From NCBI GenBank assembly GCA_020719105.1, contig DYQV01000177.1, positions 1 to 5,757 on the forward strand: a stretch of 5,757 nucleotides of DNA, read 5' to 3'. Below, piece by piece: positions 1 to 5,757 of the stretch. This DNA is from Rikenella microfusus (lineage in GTDB: Bacteria > Bacteroidota > Bacteroidia > Bacteroidales > SZUA-534). The translations under genes were made by a program, and so were the position numbers. Position 1 is the stretch's first letter, and each line of letters opens with the position of its first letter. The notes below the pieces were generated by a model. The model ran no database searches. It saw only the letters and a program-made list of their open reading frames with translations, and was not told the origin of the DNA.

Positions 1-20
1 TTAATATATTATACTTAGGG

Positions 21-49
21 TTCTTTGTGCATTCTTGGTGAACTTTGTG
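21..49. repeat. Short degenerate tandem repeat of CTTTGTG type
   Basis: Three imperfect copies lie in a row on the plus strand: TTCTTTGTG at 21-29, TTCTTGGTG at 32-40 and CTTTGTG at 43-49. The GTG ends are 11 and then 9 bases apart. The stretch lies downstream of the exonuclease stop codon, outside any gene. From memory, similar TTCTTTGTG/TTCGTG-type runs occur between genes in Bacteroidetes and other environmental bacteria, but I cannot check copy number. It is not a clear terminator: the only nearby pairing is a weak A-run/T-run near 53-65. Confidence 0.4.
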
Positions 50-73
50 ATAAAAAATTCTTTTTAGGCAGTT

Positions 74-1444
74 TCATAAATTTATCAGTTTCTCAAATTT
101 CCCTTGCCGGATGTAGTTCCTAATTATCTGTTGCACATCGCGGTTATCGGCCATCCGTTTTACGGAATCGGCTAATTGTTCGGGTTGGGTAACAAAATTG
201 ACATCGGCAAAGCCAAAACCCAGATATTTACCGTTTTTTATGTGAATCACCGCTTTTTCGGTTGGGGTACGTCCCTTGTCAATCAGTAAAAAATCGGAGG
301 TGGAGTATTCAAATGATGCAATCATCTGCCGGGCACGTTGATTATAGGTTTGACTAGGCTCCGCACCGGTACAGGCACCCAGGCACATTCCCACTCCATG
401 GTGAAAACAAGCGCCCTCGCTTTGATACAATCCACACAGTTTTTGGCAAAGCTGATACTTTTCAATCAAGTTGAAAAAATGGTTCTTAGCCTCAGCCATG
501 TTCACAAAGGTGGCAACTGGCAACCCCAATTTTGGGGTTATACGGTCCAAGGTAAAGGTGATATAACCTTGTGTGTCGTATTGGGTAAACAATCCGTAAT
601 TGAAAAGGGAATGGCGCTGGGAACGGTTATAAATGGGTTTGTGTTTCTTTATTTCGTCCGATTCCAAAAGCAAAGCAATCAGTTCACTTCCGGTAAGTTC
701 ATAGCTTATTTCGGTAATCCTTTCGCGGATTTCCAAGGCTTTCTTACCTCCCACATTTCGCAAATGCTGCGCAACACGCTGTTTTATCTTGATGCTCTTG
801 CCCACATAAATCAACTGATGGTTTTGGTCGAAAAAGTAATAAACCCCGGTAGTTTCAGGCAATGGCTCCAGCAATTGGCGATGGAATGACGAATCAATGC
901 CTTTGAGTACCTTGTATTTTTCGGGTTCGGCAACTTCAAGAAAAGCTCCATTTTTCTGCAATAATATCTCAAACAACTTCACGGTTGCCAAAGCATCACC
1001 GGCCGCCCGGTGACGTCCATCAATCCGGATTCCCAAATCCTGGCATATCTTGCCCAGGCTATACGATGGATGGCCGGGAATCAGTTTCCGGCTTAGCCGG
1101 ACCGTATCCAGTGTTTTTCGTTGATAATCGAAACCCAGCGCCTTAAATCCGGCCTTCACAAAACCATAATCGAAATGTACATTATGACCCACAAAAATGG
1201 CGTCTTCGGTACGTAACACAATCTCTTTGGCAACCTCAAAAAACTTGGGGGCATCGGCCACCATTTCGTTGGTAATTCCGGTAAGGCTGGTAATGAAAGG
1301 TGGAATTCTCTTTTCGGGATTGATGAGGGTGGCGTATTCGTCTATTACTTTCTCCCCATCGTGCAAAAAGATGGCAATTTCGGTAATTTTTTCGACCAAT
1401 GGGCTTCCACCGGTTGTTTCAATATCAATGATAGCGTAGCGCAT
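74..1444 (-). CDS. DnaQ-family 3'-5' exonuclease fused to UvrC/Cho-like GIY-YIG nuclease
   Basis: A 456-residue two-nuclease protein, probably cytoplasmic and acting in DNA repair. Residues 1-165 are a DEDDh exonuclease like the DNA polymerase III epsilon subunit: DIETTG (D7, E9), HNVHFD (D92) and HRAAGD (H145, D150) supply the full catalytic set. Residues ~195-275 are a GIY-YIG domain as in UvrC and Cho: GVYYF (Y202), LIYVGKS (Y213, K216), R223, E261 and PIYN (N273). The rest resembles the middle of UvrC, with four cysteines C337, C346, C354 and C358 spaced C-X8-C-X7-C-X3-C, like the cluster reported to hold a 4Fe-4S centre in UvrC. The UvrB-binding UVR segment, the RNase H-like second nuclease and the HhH tail of full UvrC are absent, so at most one incision is expected, as in Cho. 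The start at 1444 places DIETTG at the usual distance. It lies 20 bp after the nitroreductase with no own promoter seen, so co-transcription is likely. The exact substrate is inferred, not shown. Confidence 0.93.
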   Translation of the reverse strand: MRYAIIDIETTGGSPLVEKITEIAIFLHDGEKVIDEYATLINPEKRIPPFITSLTGITNEMVADAPKFFEVAKEIVLRTEDAIFVGHNVHFDYGFVKAGFKALGFDYQRKTLDTVRLSRKLIPGHPSYSLGKICQDLGIRIDGRHRAAGDALATVKLFEILLQKNGAFLEVAEPEKYKVLKGIDSSFHRQLLEPLPETTGVYYFFDQNHQLIYVGKSIKIKQRVAQHLRNVGGKKALEIRERITEISYELTGSELIALLLESDEIKKHKPIYNRSQRHSLFNYGLFTQYDTQGYITFTLDRITPKLGLPVATFVNMAEAKNHFFNLIEKYQLCQKLCGLYQSEGACFHHGVGMCLGACTGAEPSQTYNQRARQMIASFEYSTSDFLLIDKGRTPTEKAVIHIKNGKYLGFGFADVNFVTQPEQLADSVKRMADNRDVQQIIRNYIRQGKFEKLINL

Positions 1445-1464
1445 TGACCCGTAAATGGTATTTA

Positions 1465-2004
1465 TTACAACTTATTATGAATACGGTTGTGGTGAATTTT
1501 TTTCATCTTCAAATCGGCATCGGTATAGGCCCGCTTCTCTTCATCCTTATACCCAATGGCCATTACTGATAGTATTTCATGGGTGTCTTTCAATCCAAGA
1601 ATTTCTTTCAAATTTTGGGTAGCAGACTTTCCATCATCCGTTCCCCTCTTACGCATTTGCACCCAACAGCATCCCAACCCAAGGTTCTCAGCTTCGAGCA
1701 TGATAAAAGTAGCTGCAATGGAAGCATCTTCCACCCAAATATCGTAAATGGCTGAATCGGCAACTACAGCAATAGCCAATGGAGCATTTTTTATCAATTC
1801 GGCACCATGTTGTTTCGATTGCGAAACTATTTGCAAAAGATGTGGATCATCTATTACAATATACTCGCAAGGGTACATCCCTTTCCCGCTGGGAGCAAGC
1901 AAAACAGCCTTTAACAGCCATTCAATTTTTTCCTTCTCAACCGGTTGGTTTTTGAATTTACGGATGCTTCGTCTGTGGTAAATAATCTGGTTAAAATCAG
2001 TCAT
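1465..2004 (-). CDS. Nitroreductase family protein (FMN-dependent oxidoreductase)
   Basis: A 179-residue member of the nitroreductase family: cytoplasmic, usually dimeric FMN enzymes that pass electrons from NAD(P)H to nitro compounds, quinones or similar acceptors. The N-terminal RRSIRKF (residues 11-17) is the usual phosphate/FMN-binding Arg-Ser-Arg signature. APSGKG (37-42) fits the second flavin-contact loop, GLGCCWV (109-115) the hydrophobic core strand, and MAIGY (148-152) the C-terminal flavin segment. Length is normal for the short subgroup. The reading frame stays open to an ATG at 2100 (211 residues), but I prefer the ATG at 2004. The family signature starts right after it, the extra 32 residues look like no known extension, and a good promoter sits inside that extension. 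It is the first gene of a two-gene unit with the downstream exonuclease. The physiological substrate cannot be read from the sequence. Confidence 0.88.
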   Translation of the reverse strand: MTDFNQIIYHRRSIRKFKNQPVEKEKIEWLLKAVLLAPSGKGMYPCEYIVIDDPHLLQIVSQSKQHGAELIKNAPLAIAVVADSAIYDIWVEDASIAATFIMLEAENLGLGCCWVQMRKRGTDDGKSATQNLKEILGLKDTHEILSVMAIGYKDEEKRAYTDADLKMKKIHHNRIHNKL

Positions 2005-2029
2005 AGAATTTGCATAGGTAATAATCTCA

Positions 2030-2061
2030 CAAAAATAATTTTTGCTATTGGTTCTGGCAAG
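2030..2061 (-). promoter_or_regulatory. Bacteroidetes-type promoter for nitroreductase/exonuclease unit
   Basis: Read on the minus strand, CTTG (2061-2058) is followed after 20 bases by TATTTTTG (2037-2030). The second element is a perfect match to the Bacteroidetes -7 consensus TAnnTTTG, and the first differs by one base from the -33 TTTG. The predicted transcript would start near 2024-2026 and carry a leader of about 20 bases before the ATG at 2004. This supports that start and rules against the one at 2100. No Shine-Dalgarno sequence is visible, as is normal in this phylum. Confidence 0.6.
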
Positions 2062-2088
2062 AAAGTTATCCACAATTTCTGGCAACCA

Positions 2089-2119
2089 TTTTAATTCCAT
2101 TATTAAGAGACTATATTTG
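2089..2119 (+). promoter_or_regulatory. Bacteroidetes-type promoter for the DUF4494 gene
   Basis: TTTT (2089-2092) is separated by 19 bases from TATATTTG (2112-2119). The latter matches the -7 consensus TAnnTTTG exactly, and the former is one base from TTTG. Transcription would begin near 2124, leaving a leader of roughly 15 bases before the ATG at 2140. The element is back to back with the minus-strand promoter: the two -33 boxes are about 27 bases apart, so this short gap serves two divergent transcripts. Confidence 0.6.
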
Positions 2120-2139
2120 CCTTCCTAAAACTGAAAAAT

Positions 2140-2655
2140 ATGAATACGTGGTTTGAATGTAAAGTAAAATACGAGAAAATAGGCGCTGATGGTAAAGAAA
2201 AAATGGTGACAGAAAATTATCTGATTGATGCTATTTCGTTTACCGAAGCAGAATCGAGGATAAACAAGGAACTGGAACCTTATATCAGTGGCGATTTTGT
2301 AGTGACCAACATTAAAATGGCCAATTTTGCTGAACTAATTCCCAACGACAATGGCGACCGATGGTTTAAATGCAAGGTTACTTTTATTAGTTTAGACGAA
2401 GAAAAAGGAATTGAACGACGGTCGAACAATTACATGTTGGTACAGGCCAACAATGTGAAAGAAGCATTTGATTGCCTTCAAAAATCTTTGGGAGATACCA
2501 TCAGTACTTTTGAAATACCGGCCATTCAGGAATCACCCTTAATGGATGTTTTTACCTATTTTGAAGATGCTTTGGAAAACAAGAAAAAGAGACAGAACCT
2601 GAATCCTGATGAAAACAGTGATAAAGCTGAATTCGAGGAAGATGAGGATGTATAG
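2140..2655 (+). CDS. DUF4494 domain-containing protein (unknown function)
   Basis: A 171-residue soluble protein with no signal peptide or membrane segment. The opening WFECKVKYEK, the middle ENYLIDAISFTEAE and the later RWFKCKV and SPLMDVF motifs match my recollection of DUF4494, a conserved Bacteroidetes family of about 150 residues with no known function. The protein appears to be two copies of one fold: W4-F-x-C-K-V pairs with W75-F-x-C-K-V, N26-Y27 with N97-Y98, and A37 of FTEAE with A109 of VKEAF, at a steady offset of 71-72 residues. Residues ~142-171 are a charged tail, lysine-rich then strongly acidic (ending EEDEDV), beyond the usual family end. The start is supported by a promoter 20 bases upstream and an A-rich leader. 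The gene stands alone, bounded by its own promoter and terminator, so context gives no hint of its job. Confidence 0.88.
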   Translation: MNTWFECKVKYEKIGADGKEKMVTENYLIDAISFTEAESRINKELEPYISGDFVVTNIKMANFAELIPNDNGDRWFKCKVTFISLDEEKGIERRSNNYMLVQANNVKEAFDCLQKSLGDTISTFEIPAIQESPLMDVFTYFEDALENKKKRQNLNPDENSDKAEFEEDEDV

Positions 2656-2682
2656 TCTTTTTTTGATTTAATTAAAAGAATT

Positions 2683-2719
2683 AAAGCAGGTAAACTAAAA
2701 ACTTACCTGCTTTTTTTTT
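2683..2719 (+). terminator. Intrinsic terminator of the DUF4494 gene
   Basis: A perfect 11-bp stem (2683-2693 with 2703-2713, core GCAGGTAA/TTACCTGC) encloses a 9-base loop and is followed by an unbroken T-run to 2719. It lies 27 bases after the stop codon. Shape and tail are classic rho-independent. It separates this gene from the secreted-protein gene downstream, which must therefore have its own promoter. Confidence 0.9.
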
Positions 2720-2850
2720 CTAAAAAAATAAATCTCATCAATTACAAATAAGCAACCTAAATAAACTGCATTACATCTATGATGCGTGCAAAAAATTTGT
2801 AAATTGCATAATTATACCCAAGGACTCAACTATACGAAAAATTAAATTCA

Positions 2851-5484
2851 ATGAATATGAAAAAAGTTTACCAAGCTTTAGTAATAGTTGGAACATTTTT
2901 GTTCCTTCTAAGTGCTCCCAATGCACATTCACAAACCTTTGAAGAATGGCAAAAACAGGAACAGGCTAATAAAGACAAATTCAACAAAGACTACAAAGAA
3001 GGTTTTGAAAAATTTGTGAAAGAACGCGACGAAGCCATTAAAAAAATGGACGATGAGTTCAAAGAATTCCTTAAAAAAGAATGGACTAACTATGAATTGT
3101 TTAAGGCTGAAGTTCGAGCTGCAGATCCAAAACCCATTGGAAAACCTGTTTTTGATGGAGCTAAAAAACAGGCGCCATCAGAATTAAAGATTAAAGAGCC
3201 TAAAAAATTAGAGTCCACTGGAGTAGCTCCTGTTTTGCCCATACTGGCTAAAACACCTTCTGCCGATTATTCACCAAAGGATGCAGCTTTTGGCTTTTAT
3301 GGTGCTGACTTAAAATTCAACTTCGATTCAAAATTTATTACCAGTTTCACCGGTCCTATTACCGAAGAGCTTATAAGCCAAAAGTGGGATGCCATGAGCC
3401 AAACCAATTTTAGTGTACTTATTGAACAGTTGTTAGCTTTTAAAAGCGATATGAACCTCAACGACTGGGGATATTACCTTTTGGTTAAAAATGCAGCAAA
3501 AAAAATTGGCACCGATGAAAATGCGGGAACTTTCTTAGAATGGTTTTTGCTTACCAAATCGAACTACAAAGCACGGTTATCATTTAAAGGCACTAAATTG
3601 TTTTTACTATTGCCTTCGAGTAATAATATTTACGGAATGCCCTTCTTTACTTTCGACAATTTGCGTTACTACCTGATAAATGGTAAAGAAAACGACATTT
3701 TTACGTATGAAAAAGATTTTCCTGAAGCACGTTTGGTAATGGACTTAAATCTTTATAAATCAATTAATACACCTGAAAACATTCAAACCAAAAACGTGAA
3801 ATTCAGCTATGATACTGCGGAATATGCTTTTGATGTTAAGTACAACCTCAATGCAATGAATTTTTATAAAGATTATCCATTGAGCGATATTGAGGTATAT
3901 TTTGATGCAGCAGTTTCACCACAAACAAAAGAAACCTTAACCGAAGCTTTATTGCCCCTGATTAAAGGAAAACCGGAAGATGAACAAGCCCTATTTTTGC
4001 TCCATTTTGTGCAAACAGCTTTTGAATATGAAACCGATGCACAGCAATTCGGACAGGAAAAATTCTTTTTCCCCGATGAATTATTCTATTATCCTTATTC
4101 TGACTGTGAAGATAGATCGGCTCTTTTTGCTTATTTAACCAAACAATTGATGAACCTTGATGTAATTGGCTTGAACTATCCGGGACACATGGCAACAGCC
4201 GTTAAATTTAATAAAGAAATACCCGGAGACTACATCAACTTTAAAGGGGGTAAGTATGTGGTTTGCGACCCTACTTATGTGAATGCGCCCATTGGACAAA
4301 CCATGCCTCAATTTGCCGATGCCAATGCCATTGTTGTGGAATTAAATACATCGGCAAATTTATTGGGACGTGGCAACAAACTTTGGAAACTTGCCAACAA
4401 AAACGGATTATACCAAGGTGGTAACGGCAAAAACATTGCCTTCGACGATAAAGGTAATGCCTATATGTGTGGTTACTTTAGTGGCGATGTTGATTTCTTT
4501 GGATATAAACTTACCTCATTGCAAAACAGCAACGACATTTTTGTGGCTAAATTCCCTCCAACCGGACCACCTGAATTCGTGTTTCCAATTGGAAGCGCCG
4601 GAAATGATATCGCTTATAACATTACACTAGGTAAAGACAACAGTTTTTATTTTACCGGATCGTTCAACAAGGACATAAAAATTGGAGAAAGCACCTTACG
4701 AGTTAAAAATAATGGCGACGTATTTCTGGCTAAATGTTCCAATACAGGTACCATGCAATGGGTAAACCAAGCCGGTATTGAACAACTCGATAGTGTGACC
4801 AATATGTTTGTGGCTCATTTTGACGAATCAGGAAAAAAAATATGGACCCGTGCTTATGAAGAATCTGAAGATTATACCGATTACGGAATAACTATTGACG
4901 ATATGGGCAAAGCCTTTGTAACAGCTTCGTTGATTGCTTCGGCAGGTATGGATGTTTCCACCAAGTCGTACGAAAGCTATACTGCATTTGACCCAGTGGA
5001 ATCGTTGAAAAAAGAAAACGACAAGCTGATAGCTGAAAAATGTGAACCAGGAATTGCCGGATTGTTTGCCGTTTTAAATCTTATTAATAGTACTGGAAAT
5101 TCTTTACCAGGGAGCAATGCCCAGAAAGCGCTCGATCAATACAACCCGAGCTTTAAGAAAAAGTCGCCTGAAATTTATGATAATATCGGAAAAATTGAAT
5201 TCATTAAAAATGCCCAAGGAATTGTTACCATTCGTACCAACGATGGTAAGGACGTGAATTTTGGAGCAGCAAAGGTGACCAATAATTCGAAAATGAAAAT
5301 ATCCATGTACAACAGCGGTAACAGCCAAATTGATATTCTTTCCGGTATTCAGGTGGGAAAAGCCATTATTTGGTATAACCTGAATTACGTGCGCCTGTTC
5401 AAAGATACCGGTGATTTGCTTTTCGATTATGATTCGGAGCATACCCAAAAGAAAGTGAACCTTCGTAAAGATATATTGTATTAG
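2851..5484 (+). CDS. Secreted transglutaminase-like protein with degenerate SBBP propeller repeats
   Basis: An 877-residue exported protein. Residues 1-27 form a Sec signal peptide (KK, hydrophobic core VIVGTFLFLL, likely cut AHS|QT, no lipobox Cys), so a soluble periplasmic or outer-surface product is expected. Residues ~28-85 are a charged helix rich in Phe/Trp/Tyr with 11-residue spacing, then a Lys/Pro linker (~86-135). Residues ~140-400 are an unassigned alpha/beta region. A transglutaminase-like core follows: C419 in SDCEDRSALF, H446 in GHMATAV and D473 in VVCDPTY form the expected Cys-His-Asp triad, suggesting a cysteine protease or amide-modifying enzyme. Residues ~510-693 hold SBBP-type blades (GNAYMCG/DIFVAK; FYFTG/DVFLAK; MFVAHF/GKAFVTA), the third compressed. 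Residues ~700-877 match nothing I know, and no type IX sorting domain is seen. ATG at 2851 is used; one at 2857 is equally possible. It is monocistronic between two terminators. Substrate unknown; enzyme class inferred from motifs. Confidence 0.85.
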   Translation: MNMKKVYQALVIVGTFLFLLSAPNAHSQTFEEWQKQEQANKDKFNKDYKEGFEKFVKERDEAIKKMDDEFKEFLKKEWTNYELFKAEVRAADPKPIGKPVFDGAKKQAPSELKIKEPKKLESTGVAPVLPILAKTPSADYSPKDAAFGFYGADLKFNFDSKFITSFTGPITEELISQKWDAMSQTNFSVLIEQLLAFKSDMNLNDWGYYLLVKNAAKKIGTDENAGTFLEWFLLTKSNYKARLSFKGTKLFLLLPSSNNIYGMPFFTFDNLRYYLINGKENDIFTYEKDFPEARLVMDLNLYKSINTPENIQTKNVKFSYDTAEYAFDVKYNLNAMNFYKDYPLSDIEVYFDAAVSPQTKETLTEALLPLIKGKPEDEQALFLLHFVQTAFEYETDAQQFGQEKFFFPDELFYYPYSDCEDRSALFAYLTKQLMNLDVIGLNYPGHMATAVKFNKEIPGDYINFKGGKYVVCDPTYVNAPIGQTMPQFADANAIVVELNTSANLLGRGNKLWKLANKNGLYQGGNGKNIAFDDKGNAYMCGYFSGDVDFFGYKLTSLQNSNDIFVAKFPPTGPPEFVFPIGSAGNDIAYNITLGKDNSFYFTGSFNKDIKIGESTLRVKNNGDVFLAKCSNTGTMQWVNQAGIEQLDSVTNMFVAHFDESGKKIWTRAYEESEDYTDYGITIDDMGKAFVTASLIASAGMDVSTKSYESYTAFDPVESLKKENDKLIAEKCEPGIAGLFAVLNLINSTGNSLPGSNAQKALDQYNPSFKKKSPEIYDNIGKIEFIKNAQGIVTIRTNDGKDVNFGAAKVTNNSKMKISMYNSGNSQIDILSGIQVGKAIIWYNLNYVRLFKDTGDLLFDYDSEHTQKKVNLRKDILY

Positions 5485-5509
5485 ATTTTTTTTCTGACTT
5501 TTCAAATAG

Positions 5510-5565
5510 TTAAAATGGCTGCCTAAAAAGACTTATAGGTCTTAAATTGGCGGCCATTTAATTTT
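5510..5565 (+). terminator. Probable terminator hairpin after the secreted-protein gene
   Basis: An 11-bp stem pairs 5513-5523 (AAATGGCTGCC) with 5549-5559 (GGCGGCCATTT), including one U-G wobble. It can be lengthened by two pairs across a bulged A. A second small hairpin, AAGAC/GTCTT (5528-5532 with 5539-5543), sits inside the loop. The stem is followed directly by only four T residues (5562-5565), so it is weaker than a textbook terminator. It is 25 bases downstream of the stop codon and read in the right direction. It could instead be a processing or mRNA-stabilising structure. Confidence 0.55.
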
Positions 5566-5757
5566 ACGTCAATAACAATATTGTTTATAAATAATCATCA
5601 GGAAATGTTATTACAAATCCACCCATTTCGCCGCTAAACCTGCGCACAAAAAACAAAGTGGCTTTCCTCCCAACAAGTATTTAATGCAGGCCCTTGTGAT
5701 CAAAAAAATACAGCTCTCGGAGTTGGTACTCAAAGTTTCATGGATATGGACAGCGAA
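5566..5757. other. Right-edge segment without a recognisable gene
   Basis: No supported gene, RNA or promoter match is found here. Two weak coding possibilities exist. On the minus strand, a frame ending at TAA 5587-5585 reads like protein for 31 codons (ending ITFPDDYL) and again further upstream (ELYFFDHKGLH), but stops at 5683-5681 and 5740-5738 interrupt it. On the plus strand, a frame stays open from 5591 to the edge, with its first ATG at 5684. Neither can be assigned to a family, and the segment may be a flank of a gene lying outside the window. Confidence 0.3.

Noticed and set aside
338..889. 183-codon plus-strand open frame opposite the exonuclease gene
   Set aside because: It lies entirely antisense to the GIY-YIG half of a gene with complete catalytic motifs, shows no recognisable domain of its own, and is explained as a shadow frame.
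74..2004. Nitroreductase plus exonuclease as a dedicated defence or repair system
   Set aside because: The two are adjacent and probably co-transcribed, but there is no shared substrate, fused form or known association that I can name. Ordinary operon packing is sufficient.
2768..2799. Candidate promoter for the secreted-protein gene (AAAATTTG at 2792-2799)
   Set aside because: The -7 box has one mismatch at its first base, and no TTTG-like -33 box lies 19-20 bases upstream. Some promoter must exist after the terminator, but I cannot place it.
5485..5494. Eight-T run immediately after the stop codon as a terminator
   Set aside because: No GC-containing hairpin precedes it. The hairpin at 5510-5565 is a better candidate.
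5104..5505. 133-codon minus-strand open frame over the end of the secreted-protein gene
   Set aside because: Antisense to a well-supported gene, with no family motif and no promoter. Its low-complexity, Ile/His-rich translation is typical of a shadow frame.
5513..5559. Inverted repeat as a transposon or attachment-site end
   Set aside because: No transposase or target duplication is visible. The arms are close together, with position and T-tail better explained by an RNA hairpin.

Overview
The window looks like a piece of a Bacteroidetes chromosome, probably order Bacteroidales/Marinilabiliales. The support is: AT-rich intergenic DNA; A-rich, Shine-Dalgarno-free start contexts; two good matches to the Bacteroidetes housekeeping promoter (TTTG-N19/20-TAnnTTTG); a DUF4494-type protein, a family I know only from this phylum; and a large secreted protein of a Bacteroidetes-like style. 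No rRNA, tRNA, CRISPR array, transposase or phage gene is visible.

Layout. On the minus strand, a two-gene unit runs leftwards: a small FMN nitroreductase (best start 2004, ending 1465), then, after a 20-bp gap, a DnaQ-type 3'-5' exonuclease fused to a UvrC/Cho-like GIY-YIG nuclease (1444-74). At the left edge (21-49) there is a short degenerate tandem repeat of the CTTTGTG type. On the plus strand a divergent gene encodes a DUF4494 protein (2140-2655). It has its own promoter back to back with the nitroreductase promoter and a strong intrinsic terminator at 2683-2719. It is followed by a separate monocistronic gene (2851-5484) for an 877-residue exported protein: signal peptide, aromatic coiled-coil segment, linker, unknown domain, transglutaminase-like Cys-His-Asp core, a degenerate SBBP-type beta-propeller stretch and an unknown C-terminal domain. 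A hairpin with a short T-run at 5510-5565 probably ends its transcript. The last ~190 bases hold no gene I can name, only a possible decayed coding fragment on the minus strand.

The genes do not form an obvious single system. The exonuclease/GIY-YIG protein fits DNA repair and the nitroreductase is a generic flavoenzyme, so their pairing looks like ordinary co-transcription. The most novel item is the secreted transglutaminase-like/SBBP protein, whose domain combination, collapsed propeller repeat and unassigned flanking domains I do not recognise as a described family.
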